Positions 6,728-15,066 of a DNA stretch of 64,000 bases are shown here, in pieces (within the stretch, counting starts at the first letter, position 1; each line of letters opens with the position of its first letter). The stretch covers positions 1-64,000 of the forward strand of contig NZ_QNUX01000013.1 of NCBI RefSeq assembly GCF_003312425.1. The letters run 5' to 3'. The stretch comes from Flavobacterium psychrolimnae (GTDB lineage Bacteria > Bacteroidota > Bacteroidia > Flavobacteriales > Flavobacteriaceae). Under the pieces are notes generated by a model. That model was not told the origin of the DNA, ran no database searches, and saw only the letters and a list, made by a program, of their open reading frames with translations. Both the position numbers and the translations under genes were made by a program.

Positions 6728-7354
6728 ATGAACGATATCCTTAAAAAAAAATTCCCATCCTTCTCAAATGCTCTTCTAATAGACATTAATACAAATGCTC
6801 TACAGCAATCTTTTGCTGCTGGAGATGTGATTATGCGAACAGGTCAGTACATAAAAAATACAGTGCTCGTTTTGAGTGGTAAAATAAAAATCTATCGAGA
6901 AGATGAAGAAGGCAGCGAATTTTTCATGTATTATTTACAGCCAGGTCAAGCCTGTGCTATTTCAATGATATGCGCAACAAAAAATCAAAAAAGCCAAATT
7001 ATGGCAAAAGTAGTTGAGGATGTTGAATTAATTATGGTACCATTGCAATTGATGGATAAATGGATGATGCAACATCGCAGTTGGTATGAATTTGTAATTG
7101 ATACGTATCGAAGTAGGTTTGAAGAAGTCCTTGATGTGATTGACAGTATTGCTTTTAGAGCAATGGACGAACGCTTGGAATTTTACTTAAAAAGGCATAG
7201 AGATGCTTGTGATTGTGATGATTTAAAATTGTCGCATCAAGAAATTGCAAGTGAATTGAATACTTCTAGAGAAGTTATATCTCGATTACTCAAAAAACTA
7301 GAGCAACGAGGGGTACTAAAAATGCATCGCAATAATATTGAACTTTTAAAATAA
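6728..7354 (+). CDS. Crp/Fnr-type regulator, candidate master of the sulfur regulon
   Basis: The 208-residue protein has an N-terminal cyclic-nucleotide-type beta roll (about residues 20-110), a long dimer helix (about 115-155) and a winged helix (165-208). The recognition helix TSREVISRLLKKL has R181, E182 and R186, the Crp-type RE...R triad that reads GTGA, not the E..SR set of Fnr. This fits the TGTGAC half-sites found before thirteen transcription units downstream. The roll lacks a clear cAMP-binding motif. There are four cysteines: C76 and C82 in GQACAISMIC, and C161 and C163 (ACDC) just before the winged helix. A thiol or persulfide sensor is a reasonable inference. Its own promoter (-7 TATTTTTG at 6688) has no matching dyad, so strong autoregulation is not indicated. 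Confidence 0.9.
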   Translation: MNDILKKKFPSFSNALLIDINTNALQQSFAAGDVIMRTGQYIKNTVLVLSGKIKIYREDEEGSEFFMYYLQPGQACAISMICATKNQKSQIMAKVVEDVELIMVPLQLMDKWMMQHRSWYEFVIDTYRSRFEEVLDVIDSIAFRAMDERLEFYLKRHRDACDCDDLKLSHQEIASELNTSREVISRLLKKLEQRGVLKMHRNNIELLK

Positions 7355-7363
7355 ATCTTCCTA

Positions 7364-7408
7364 TGTGATAAATGTTACAGATTATAAAATTTTAACTAGC
7401 AATATTTG
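7364..7408 (+). promoter_or_regulatory. Crp-type site and -7 element for the TauE gene
   Basis: Dyad TGTGATAAATGTTACA at 7364-7379 and -7 element AATATTTG at 7401-7408. The dyad centre is 29.5 bp before the -7 element, which would place it near -41.5. Confidence 0.75.
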
Positions 7409-7427
7409 CAGTATAAAATTTATAATT

Positions 7428-8225
7428 ATGGAATATATAGGTTATTTTGCGTCAATTCTGATTGGCGTTGCTTTAGGACTGATAGGTGGCGGTGGCTCCA
7501 TTCTTACTGTACCCGTTTTAGTTTATTTATTTGCAGTTGAACCGGTACTAGCAACTGCTTATTCGTTGTTTATTGTTGGTCTAACCAGTGCAGTAGGAAC
7601 TGTTGGTTATTTCAAAAAAGGGTTGGTAAACATAAAAACAGCCATTGTTTTTGGTATCCCATCCATAATTGCCGTTTTTACTACAAGAGCTTTTATCGTT
7701 CCCGCTATACCTAAAGAGATCTTTTCGACAGGAAGTTTCACATTGACTAAAGATCTTTTTTTAATGTTACTTTTTGCTGTAATCATGGTTATTGCATCTT
7801 ACACAATGATTAAAAAAGATAAAAAAAATACAATAGAAGAAGCCGGAGAACAAAAATTCAATTATCCATTGATACTTATTGAAGGAGCAATTGTTGGAAT
7901 TATTACAGGTTTAGTTGGTGCAGGTGGAGGATTTTTAATAATTCCCGCGTTAGTTATTCTGAGTAAATTACCCATGAAAGAAGCGGTTGGAACATCGCTT
8001 GTAATTATTGCAGCCAAATCATTAATAGGCTTTTTTGGAGAAGGTGGAGAAAGTATTATTGATTGGCAGTTCTTATTTACCATTTCAGGTTTTGCAATTG
8101 TTGGAATTTTTATTGGAACTGCATTATCCAAAAAGATTGATGGTGCAAAACTAAAACCTGCTTTTGGTTGGTTTGTTTTGGTAATGGGTATTTATATCAT
8201 CACCAAAGAGTTATTCCTAAAATAA
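7428..8225 (+). CDS. TauE/SafE-family sulfite/sulfur anion exporter
   Basis: A 265-residue integral membrane protein with about eight hydrophobic helices. The two halves carry the paired glycine-rich motifs of the family, GLIGGGGSILTVPV near residue 18 and GLVGAGGGFLIIPA near 165. The family exports sulfite, sulfoacetate or related sulfur anions. The ATG at 7428 (MEYIGYFA) is chosen because an in-frame upstream extension to 7365 would begin inside the Crp-type site and reads non-family residues. It lies between the regulator and a sulfide:quinone reductase, so it probably moves sulfite or thiosulfate made by sulfide oxidation. Confidence 0.88.
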   Translation: MEYIGYFASILIGVALGLIGGGGSILTVPVLVYLFAVEPVLATAYSLFIVGLTSAVGTVGYFKKGLVNIKTAIVFGIPSIIAVFTTRAFIVPAIPKEIFSTGSFTLTKDLFLMLLFAVIMVIASYTMIKKDKKNTIEEAGEQKFNYPLILIEGAIVGIITGLVGAGGGFLIIPALVILSKLPMKEAVGTSLVIIAAKSLIGFFGEGGESIIDWQFLFTISGFAIVGIFIGTALSKKIDGAKLKPAFGWFVLVMGIYIITKELFLK

Positions 8226-8233
8226 CACACGTA

Positions 8234-8278
8234 TGTGACAAAAGTCACAATAGTCTGTTTGTAAATTCTTTACGTTTA
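8234..8278 (+). promoter_or_regulatory. Crp-type site and -7 element for the first sulfide:quinone reductase
   Basis: Perfect dyad TGTGACAAAAGTCACA at 8234-8249 and -7 element TACGTTTA at 8271-8278, again with 29.5 bp from dyad centre to -7. This is the best dyad in the window. Confidence 0.85.
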
Positions 8279-8304
8279 TATTCACAATAAAAAAATCAAA
8301 AAAA

Positions 8305-9579
8305 ATGGCTAATCATTATCAAATACTAATCATCGGTGGAGGAAATGCAGGACTTTCTGTCGCTTCCCAATTACTTATCAAAAGAAGTAATCTAAACATC
8401 GGAATCATTGATCCATCTGAAAAACATTATTATCAACCTGCATGGACATTGGTTGGTGCCGGTATATTTGATATTAATAAAACCGTTCGTAATGAAAAAG
8501 ATGTAATTCCAAAGAATACAACTTGGATCAAAGAGGCTGTAGCTGAATTTATGCCTGATGAAAACAGAGTAAAATGCCTTACAGGTGATGAATTCACTTA
8601 TGATTACTTAGTGGTTTGTCCCGGGATTCAATTGGATTGGAATAAAATAAAAGGACTTAAGGAAACGCTTGGAAAAAATAATGTCAGCAGCAACTACTCC
8701 TTTCAACACGCACCTTACACATGGGAAATGATTGAAAATTTTAAAGGCGGTACGGCAGTTTTCACAAACCCAACAACACCTATCAAATGTGGTGGAGCAC
8801 CTCACAAAATTATGTATTTGGCTTGCGATTATTGGCGTAAAAAAGGAATTTTGGACAAATGTGATGTTCATTATATTTCTGGAGCAGGCGTAATATTTGG
8901 TGTCAAAGAATATGCCGATACATTAAAAAAAGTTGTGGCTAAATATAATATTCACGTTCATTATGGTGCTAATGTTACGGCGATAGATGGTGAAAAGAAA
9001 ACAGTTGAATTTGAAACTAAAGAAATTGATGAAAACCTAAACCAGAAATTATCTTCTAAAAATGCCGGCTGCTACGGTATAATAGAAAATAGCGCTGATA
9101 AAGAACTTAAAAAAGTAACATTGAATTTCGATTTATGCCATACAGTTCCACCACAATCAGCTCCTGATTTTATAAAAAACAGTCCATTGCGCGACTCCGC
9201 AAATCCATTAGGATATGTGGAAATTGACAAGAACACAATGCAGCATACTCGTTTTTCAAATGTATTTGCTCTTGGAGATTGCACCAATGCGCCGTGTAGT
9301 AAAACGGGTGCGGCAATTAGAAAACAAGCTCCGGTTGTGGTAGAAAATCTTTTGGCAATTATGGATAATCAAAAAATGACAGCACAATACGATGGCTATA
9401 GCGCCTGCCCTATTCCTACTCAATACGGAAAATTAATGTTAGCCGAATTTGACTATACTAATACGCCAAAAATGACTTTTCCTATAAATCAGGCAAAACC
9501 AAATTGGGCCATGTGGATCCTTAAAACAAAAGTATTACCTTGGTTATATTGGAATAAAATTTTAAAAGGAACTGCATAA
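8305..9579 (+). CDS. Sulfide:quinone reductase-like flavoprotein (SQR 1)
   Basis: This 424-residue FAD enzyme of the type II/SQOR group oxidises sulfide and passes electrons to quinone at the membrane. It has the FAD-binding motif GGGNAG (11-16), HYYQPAWTLVGAG (41-53), the redox-active Cys in KCGGAPHK (C162), and GDCTNAPCSKTGAA with C326 and C331. C162 and C331 are also kept in the paralogue at 15067, so they are the likely catalytic pair; C326 is unique to this copy. It also has an insert of about 23 residues (around 238-265) relative to that copy. A strong Crp-type dyad precedes it and a terminator follows, so it is probably a single-gene unit. Confidence 0.9.
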   Translation: MANHYQILIIGGGNAGLSVASQLLIKRSNLNIGIIDPSEKHYYQPAWTLVGAGIFDINKTVRNEKDVIPKNTTWIKEAVAEFMPDENRVKCLTGDEFTYDYLVVCPGIQLDWNKIKGLKETLGKNNVSSNYSFQHAPYTWEMIENFKGGTAVFTNPTTPIKCGGAPHKIMYLACDYWRKKGILDKCDVHYISGAGVIFGVKEYADTLKKVVAKYNIHVHYGANVTAIDGEKKTVEFETKEIDENLNQKLSSKNAGCYGIIENSADKELKKVTLNFDLCHTVPPQSAPDFIKNSPLRDSANPLGYVEIDKNTMQHTRFSNVFALGDCTNAPCSKTGAAIRKQAPVVVENLLAIMDNQKMTAQYDGYSACPIPTQYGKLMLAEFDYTNTPKMTFPINQAKPNWAMWILKTKVLPWLYWNKILKGTA

Positions 9580-9610
9580 TAATTATTACCCATTTATTTT
9601 TTTGTTTGTT

Positions 9611-9645
9611 ATCCCTTTTGAGTAAAATTGAAAGGGATTTTTTTG
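9611..9645 (+). terminator. Rho-independent terminator after SQR 1
   Basis: The stem ATCCCTTT (9611-9618) with AAAGGGAT (9631-9638) is followed by a T run. It ends just before the next Crp-type site. Confidence 0.8.
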
Positions 9646-9650
9646 GCGTA

Positions 9651-9695
9651 TGTGACAATTATCACACTACAAAGGAATTAATATTCGGAAATTTA
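9651..9695 (+). promoter_or_regulatory. Crp-type site and -7 element for the tetR-ABC operon
   Basis: Dyad TGTGACAATTATCACA at 9651-9666 and a weak -7 element GAAATTTA at 9688-9695, at the standard 29.5-bp distance. Confidence 0.7.
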
Positions 9696-9698
9696 CAG

Positions 9699-9712
9699 AG
9701 TGAACATTCACT
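9699..9712 (+). promoter_or_regulatory. Palindrome AGTGAACATTCACT, candidate TetR operator
   Basis: AGTGAA-CA-TTCACT is a perfect dyad with a 2-bp centre. It covers the predicted transcription start of the operon that begins with a TetR repressor gene, which suits an autorepressor site. Confidence 0.6.
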
Positions 9713-9736
9713 TACTTGTTTCTAAATCAATTTAAA

Positions 9737-10321
9737 ATGGAAATTTCAGCAAAACAACTGGAGATAATTAAGGCGGCCGGAAGAATTCTAACTGCATCGG
9801 GCGTTAGTGGTTTGACCATAAAAGAGCTTGCCAAAGAAATGCAATTTTCTGAAAGTGCTATTTACAGACATTTCGAAAGCAAAGAGGAAATCATCATTGC
9901 CTTACTTGATTTTTTAGCTACAAATATGGATGAAAGATTAACAGCATCGCATTCTATAAATGAAAATCAAAAAGAGCAGTTTGTAAAATTATTTCAAAAT
10001 CAATATTCATTTTTTAAACAAAATCCACACTTTGTTGTAGCCGTTTTTTCTGATGGCTTAATGAAAGAAAGCCAACGCATCAACGAAATGATTTATAAAA
10101 TAATGAGTGTCAAAATCAAACATCTAAAACCACTGCTGATTGAAGGGCAGTACTCAGGTGTTTTCACCACTGCCATTTCTGCTGATGATTTAACGCATAT
10201 CGTAATGGGAACTTTTCGACTCCAAATGTACAAATGGCGCATGGCAGAATTCCAATTTGATATTGAAATCGAAGGAAATAAGATGATACAATCTATACTT
10301 ACTTTAATCCATATAAAATAA
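9737..10321 (+). CDS. TetR/AcrR-family repressor
   Basis: The 194-residue protein has an N-terminal TetR helix-turn-helix (about residues 8-52: AAGRILTASG, TIKELAKEMQFSESAIYRHFESKEEII) and a C-terminal ligand domain without recognised specificity. The ATG at 9737 (MEISAKQL) is preferred over 9716, which would start close to the promoter. It is the first gene of a six-gene operon for a TolC-HlyD-ABC exporter. A perfect palindrome over the predicted start site suggests self-repression, with a Crp-type activator site just upstream. The inducer is probably the exported compound. Confidence 0.88.
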   Translation: MEISAKQLEIIKAAGRILTASGVSGLTIKELAKEMQFSESAIYRHFESKEEIIIALLDFLATNMDERLTASHSINENQKEQFVKLFQNQYSFFKQNPHFVVAVFSDGLMKESQRINEMIYKIMSVKIKHLKPLLIEGQYSGVFTTAISADDLTHIVMGTFRLQMYKWRMAEFQFDIEIEGNKMIQSILTLIHIK

Positions 10322-10328
10322 AATTAAA

Positions 10329-10616
10329 ATGAAACTAAACAATCTACATATTAGTGACAAAGCTGTTTCAACATTGCAATTATTTAAAGCAATGGAAGGA
10401 AATGTTATTGCGCTTAAAATTTTAAAGAATGAGCAACTCAAAGAACATAGTACAAAAACACCAGCATTATTAGTATGTATTGATGGGAATGTAATTTTTG
10501 AGAATGAAAATCATAAAAAAGAAATACTCCTCACAGGTGACTATATAATTATTGAAGCAAATGTAAAACATTGGATAAACGCAAAAATGGACAGCAATTT
10601 ACTACTCATTAAATAA
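10329..10616 (+). CDS. Small cupin-like protein
   Basis: This 95-residue protein looks like a single cupin barrel: LKEHSTKTPALLVCIDGNVIF (about residues 37-57) gives the first cupin strand pair and LTGDYIIIEANVKHWINA (about 70-87) the second. The conserved His positions suggest a metal or small-ligand site. It lies 7 bp after the TetR gene and 6 bp before the TolC gene, so it is part of the exporter operon. Its role there is unknown; it could be a sensor or a detoxifying enzyme for the exported compound. Confidence 0.65.
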   Translation: MKLNNLHISDKAVSTLQLFKAMEGNVIALKILKNEQLKEHSTKTPALLVCIDGNVIFENENHKKEILLTGDYIIIEANVKHWINAKMDSNLLLIK

Positions 10617-10622
10617 ATTATA

Positions 10623-11933
10623 ATGAAAAATATATTTCAACTACTACTACTCATTTTGCTTGGTTTTCAATCAAAAGCCCAAGATGTGGTTTCATTTAAC
10701 TCCATTGATCAAGTTTTACATTATGCCGAAAAAAATGCGGCAATACTTAAAATTTCTAACGAACAAGTGGCATTGTCAAAGTACCAAACTTTAATTTCAA
10801 AAATAAATGCGTTTAATCCACGAGTAAATACTACAGCCTCGGCTACTGATAATTTACAACTGCCAACAAATTATTTGCCGGCACAAATCTTTGGCGGGGT
10901 TCCCGGTACTTTCAAAGAAACACAATTTGGACAACAATACGTCAGTACCATTGCTATTACTCCGCAAATTGATCTGATAAATATTCCCGCTTGGCAGAAA
11001 ATAAAAACGTCCAAAATCAATGAAAACTATGCCGTCACAACGACTTTATTAGTCAATAAAAATCTTTTTGAAACTATAGCAACCGCCTATTACAACATCG
11101 TTTCCATTCAAAAACAAATTGAAATACTGCATGCCAATTATTCAAATACTAAAAAGATTGAGAAGATTGTTTCCAACAAACAAAAAGAAGGTCTGGCCAG
11201 ACAACAAGATTTGAATCAAGCGACTGCAAATGTATTGCAGATTGAAGATAAAGAAACTCAACTGGCTAATGTCCTACTACAACAGAATAACATTTTGAAA
11301 ACAGCATGCGATATTCCAATTATAACTGTTTTAGAAATAAGTGATACACAAGAAAATGCAACGGAAAATACTGTTTTGGATGTTACCAATACTTTATTGA
11401 GTCAACAGAGCAAGTTGCTCCAAGAGGTTTCCAATCAAGAGTTGAAAAGTTTTAATTCTTCCTTTTTTCCGACACTTTCATTAGTGGGAAACTGGATCTA
11501 TCAAGACAATAGTAATGCCGGATTTTTTAATCCAAATTCAAATACGTTTCAAGCCTCTTATGTAGGACTTCGATTGAATTATGCACTGCCCGACGCTTCT
11601 AAATATCTGCAAAAAAGAAATTTAAAAACAAGTGCTGCGATTGCCAAAGAAAATGCAAAACACAATTTGCTTCAGGAAAACAATCAAAACCAACAGTTGA
11701 AATTAGAGTATCAGAAAGCAGTTGACAGTTATGTGATTAACCAAAAAATTGCTGCACTGAAAATTGACACTTACACTAAAAATTTAGAAATATACCATCA
11801 GGATTTGATTTCGCTTGATAATTTAATGATCTCTTTTAATGATAAATTAAACGCAGAACTCAACTTACAAGTGATAGCCACCAATATTTCCTATTTGACC
11901 ACTAAAATAAATCTCAACAACACCATTCAATAA
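10623..11933 (+). CDS. TolC-family outer membrane efflux protein
   Basis: The 436-residue protein has a signal peptide (about residues 1-19, ending QSKAQD) and two TolC-type helical repeats rich in Asn and Gln. The first begins at VLHYAEKNAAILKISNEQVALSKY and the second at NTLLSQQSKLLQEVSNQELKSF. It would form the outer membrane duct of the ABC exporter encoded downstream. Its stop overlaps the start of the HlyD gene (TAATG), which indicates translational coupling. Confidence 0.85.
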   Translation: MKNIFQLLLLILLGFQSKAQDVVSFNSIDQVLHYAEKNAAILKISNEQVALSKYQTLISKINAFNPRVNTTASATDNLQLPTNYLPAQIFGGVPGTFKETQFGQQYVSTIAITPQIDLINIPAWQKIKTSKINENYAVTTTLLVNKNLFETIATAYYNIVSIQKQIEILHANYSNTKKIEKIVSNKQKEGLARQQDLNQATANVLQIEDKETQLANVLLQQNNILKTACDIPIITVLEISDTQENATENTVLDVTNTLLSQQSKLLQEVSNQELKSFNSSFFPTLSLVGNWIYQDNSNAGFFNPNSNTFQASYVGLRLNYALPDASKYLQKRNLKTSAAIAKENAKHNLLQENNQNQQLKLEYQKAVDSYVINQKIAALKIDTYTKNLEIYHQDLISLDNLMISFNDKLNAELNLQVIATNISYLTTKINLNNTIQ

Positions 11934-13030
11934 TGAAAACAATAATAAAAAGTACACTAATTTTAGCATCACTTGCACTGCTTTTTTCCTGTGGTAAAAA
12001 AACGGAAGAAAGCAAAGTAGAACGCAAAAACATCACTGAAATGGTCTTTGCATCGGGAACTTTAAAAGCCGATGACGAATACAATTTGATGGCACAAACC
12101 GAAGGATACATCACCAAAATCAATTTTAATGAAGGCGATGAAGTGGCTGTTGGAAAAATTTTGGCCGTAATCGACAATCCGCAAAGTAGTATCAATACTA
12201 AAAGTGGTTCCAAATTGTTGCAAATCGCAAAAGCAAATACCGGCTCCAATGCACCACTTTTACAACAATCAAAAGCCAATCTGAACGCAGCAAAATCAAA
12301 ACTTCAACAAGATGAATTATTAGCTGTTCGATATAAAAAACTCGTTGAAAGTAACAGCATTGCTAAGGTTGAGTACGAAAATATATTGATTGCCGTGAGC
12401 AATTCGAGAGCTTCAGTTTCGGCATTGGAACAACAATATCAAAATCTTTTGGTTCAAGCCAATCAGCAAGTGATTGTTCAAAACCAACAACTGGAAAACA
12501 GTCTGGTACTTCAGGATTTTAATGAAGTAAAAGCATTGGTAAACGGAAAAATTTACAAACAGAAAAAGCAAGTGGGCGACTATGTCCGCAAGGGTGATAT
12601 TATTGCGGTGATTGCCAATAACCAGAAAATCTACGCCAATTTGAATATCGACGAAAGCAATATGGGAAAGATAAAATTGAACCAGCAAATCGTGGTAAAA
12701 CTGAACGTAAACAGTGACAAAACCTACCAAGGCGTTATTTCAGAAATACTGCCCACTTTTGATGAGCAGTCGCAATCTTTTATCATAAAAGCCATTTTTA
12801 CAGAACCTATGGATTTTGCTATTTCTGGAACTCAATTAGAAGCAAACATTTTTGTGAATAAAAAGCAAAATGCTTTAGTCATTCCAAGAAGTTTTTTGGG
12901 TTATGGCAACAAAGTTTTGGATGAAGACAGAAAATCAATATCAGTAAAAACAGGGATTGTTTCCTCTGATTATGTTGAAATACTAGCGGGTTTAAAAGAA
13001 AATCAAATCGTATTAAAAGAATTGTACTGA
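11933..13030 (+). CDS. HlyD/MacA-type periplasmic adaptor lipoprotein
   Basis: The 365-residue adaptor has a lipobox (LLFSC, Cys20). A biotinyl-lipoyl-like half (GYITKINFNEGDEVAVGKILAVID) is followed by a coiled-coil hairpin (about residues 95-190) and a second lipoyl half (GKIYKQKKQVGDYVRKGDIIAVI). It links the MacB-type permease to the TolC duct. It overlaps the genes on both sides by one base (TAATG and TGATG), a tight operon arrangement. Confidence 0.87.
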   Translation: MKTIIKSTLILASLALLFSCGKKTEESKVERKNITEMVFASGTLKADDEYNLMAQTEGYITKINFNEGDEVAVGKILAVIDNPQSSINTKSGSKLLQIAKANTGSNAPLLQQSKANLNAAKSKLQQDELLAVRYKKLVESNSIAKVEYENILIAVSNSRASVSALEQQYQNLLVQANQQVIVQNQQLENSLVLQDFNEVKALVNGKIYKQKKQVGDYVRKGDIIAVIANNQKIYANLNIDESNMGKIKLNQQIVVKLNVNSDKTYQGVISEILPTFDEQSQSFIIKAIFTEPMDFAISGTQLEANIFVNKKQNALVIPRSFLGYGNKVLDEDRKSISVKTGIVSSDYVEILAGLKENQIVLKELY

Positions 13031-14271
13031 TGAAAAATTACAAACACAATATCAATTCTGAAATTGCTTTTATCCATTTGATTTCCAAAAAGAAACAGAC
13101 GATGGTCGCTGCATTAGGAGTTACGGTTGGGATTGCCATTTTTATTTTTATGAATTCGCTGATGTATGGTTTTGAAGTATATTCTGTTGAAAGTTTATTT
13201 AAATCGACGCCACATTTACGCATTTATAAAGAAGAACACATCAGTCAGCCCTTAATTAAAACCAGCAAAACCGATTTAGCTTTGCTTACTAATCCTAAAA
13301 TTACCAAAGAAAGCAAAAAATTAATCAATCCGAATTTACTCATCGAAGCGCTAAAAAAACAACCTGAGGTAATTGGCGTAACGCCAAATGTTTCGGCAAA
13401 TGTGTTTTACAATAATGGAGAAGCACAAGTTACAGGAAGAACATCCGGAGTGAATATCGAGGAGCAAAACACGATGTTTCAATTGGAACAATACATTGTT
13501 GAAGGTAAATATTCCGACTTAAAAGCCAATCAAAACGGAATCATTTTAGGGGTTGGAATTGCTGAAAAACTGAATGTTCGGTTGGCTGATAATATTTCGG
13601 TGACTACAGCTTATGGCGTTTCTAAAGTCATGAAAGTGGTCGCGCTATTGAAAACAGGAGTTACAAATACCGACAAAACACTATCGTATACCAACATTTC
13701 CGCAGCGCAACAACTCAACAAACAGGGCGCAAGTTTCATAACCGATATTTATGTGAATATCAATGATTATGAAACGGCTAAAAAGCTAATTCCAAAATTC
13801 AAACAGTTAAGTGGATATGAAGTTGAAGATTGGGAAACAGCCAATGCTTCAGCAGCGGCAGCGAATAAAATCAGAAAAATGATGGCCATGTCTATTTCAT
13901 TTTCGATAATGCTGGTAGCGGCTTTTGGCATTTACAATATTTTGAATATGACTATCATGGAAAAACTGAATGATATTGCGATTCTCAAAGCCATTGGATT
14001 TTCAGGCAAAGATGTCATCCGAATTTTTGTAAAAGAAGCTATTGTTATTGGATTAATCGGGATTGCATTTGGTTTGGTGTTAGCGATGATTCTAGTGAAA
14101 GTAATGGGTAATATGTGGGTTGGCGGCGATATTGGTTTTTTCCCGATTCGGTTTTTCCCAAAATTCTTTGCTTTAGGAATCGGATTCGGGTTAATTGTAA
14201 CCACATTGGCGGGTTATATTCCGGCCAGAAAAGCAGCGAAATTAGATCCTATAACAATTTTTAGAAAATGA
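13030..14271 (+). CDS. ABC transporter permease, MacB/FtsX type
   Basis: The 413-residue permease has one N-terminal membrane helix (about 25-45), a large periplasmic MacB-type domain (about 50-280) and three C-terminal helices of the FtsX fold, with NMTIMEKLNDIAILKAIGFSGKDV near residue 305. Proteins of this class use ATP hydrolysis to drive mechanotransmission from the periplasm to TolC. It overlaps the ATPase gene by 4 bp (ATGA). Confidence 0.87.
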   Translation: MKNYKHNINSEIAFIHLISKKKQTMVAALGVTVGIAIFIFMNSLMYGFEVYSVESLFKSTPHLRIYKEEHISQPLIKTSKTDLALLTNPKITKESKKLINPNLLIEALKKQPEVIGVTPNVSANVFYNNGEAQVTGRTSGVNIEEQNTMFQLEQYIVEGKYSDLKANQNGIILGVGIAEKLNVRLADNISVTTAYGVSKVMKVVALLKTGVTNTDKTLSYTNISAAQQLNKQGASFITDIYVNINDYETAKKLIPKFKQLSGYEVEDWETANASAAAANKIRKMMAMSISFSIMLVAAFGIYNILNMTIMEKLNDIAILKAIGFSGKDVIRIFVKEAIVIGLIGIAFGLVLAMILVKVMGNMWVGGDIGFFPIRFFPKFFALGIGFGLIVTTLAGYIPARKAAKLDPITIFRK

Positions 14272-14948
14272 TACAATCAGAACTATTATTACAAGCAAAA
14301 GGAGTTAGTAAATATTTTTACGAACCCGAAAAATTTAAGGTATTGAATGATATTTCTTTTGACATTCACAAAGGAGAATTTGTAACTATGGTAGGGAAAT
14401 CAGGTTCGGGAAAATCGACTTTGTTATACCTTCTCTCAACAATGGATACGGATTATGAAGGAAATATTATTTTGGACGGTGAAAATTTAACCCAAAAAAC
14501 AAAAGAACAGTTAGCAGCTATTCGCAATGAAAAAATAGGTTTTGTTTTTCAGTTCCATTATTTATTACCTGAATTTTCGAGTTTAAAAAACGTAATGATA
14601 CCAGCACTCAAATTAGGAAAATATTCCAAAGAAGAAATTGAATCGAGAGCGTATTCCATTTTAGAAAAATTAGATTTGAAAGACCAAGCATTAAAATCGG
14701 CTTCCAAACTTTCGGGTGGACAACAACAGCGCGTTGCCATTGCCAGAGCCTTAATAAACGATCCAAAAATCATTATGGGCGACGAACCAACGGGAAATTT
14801 AGACAGTAAAAATGCAGCAATTGTTTTTGATTTGTTCAAACATCTGACGACCGAATTCAACCAAACGGTACTTGCAGTGACCCACGACAATGATTTTGCA
14901 AAAGCCAGTGATAAAATTATTGAAATGGCCGATGGAATTATTTTGTAA
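14268..14948 (+). CDS. ABC transporter ATPase, LolD/MacB type
   Basis: The 226-residue nucleotide-binding protein has Walker A GKSGSGKST (43-51), a Q loop (FVFQFHYLLPEFS), the signature LSGGQQQR and Walker B IIMGDEPTG. It is the last gene of the TetR-cupin-TolC-HlyD-permease-ATPase operon. The cargo is not evident. Control by the sulfur-region Crp-type site suggests a sulfur compound or a toxic by-product, which is an inference. Confidence 0.92.
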   Translation: MIQSELLLQAKGVSKYFYEPEKFKVLNDISFDIHKGEFVTMVGKSGSGKSTLLYLLSTMDTDYEGNIILDGENLTQKTKEQLAAIRNEKIGFVFQFHYLLPEFSSLKNVMIPALKLGKYSKEEIESRAYSILEKLDLKDQALKSASKLSGGQQQRVAIARALINDPKIIMGDEPTGNLDSKNAAIVFDLFKHLTTEFNQTVLAVTHDNDFAKASDKIIEMADGIIL

Positions 14949-14975
14949 ACAATGACATTTATCAGTGTTTTTTAT
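14947..14975 (+). terminator. Weak terminator after the ABC operon
   Basis: AACAATGA and TCAGTGTT form an eight-pair stem with one mismatch around a short loop (CATTTA), followed by TTTTT. It is a modest rho-independent terminator. Confidence 0.55.
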
Positions 14976-15004
14976 TTAAAGTAAAAAGTACCATTAAAAC
15001 CCAT

Positions 15005-15015
15005 TAAAGCACCAC
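15005..15015 (+). promoter_or_regulatory. Shared 11-mer TAAAGCACCAC before SQR 2
   Basis: The same 11-mer occurs at 16293-16303 before the cbb3-like oxidase gene. In both places it lies about 30 bp before a -7-like sequence (TTAATTTG at 15037; TATCTTTA at 16323). It may be a common activator site, for example of the AraC regulator at 20216; that is speculative. Confidence 0.35.
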
Positions 15016-15066
15016 ACACCAATTCTTGAATTTGATTTAATTTGTATAATTAAAATTTATAACAAA

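Noticed and set aside
14951..14966. AATGACATTTATCAGT as a further Crp-type site before SQR 2
   Set aside because: No -7 element at the standard distance, poor outer half-sites, and the sequence is the stem of a weak terminator after the ABC operon.
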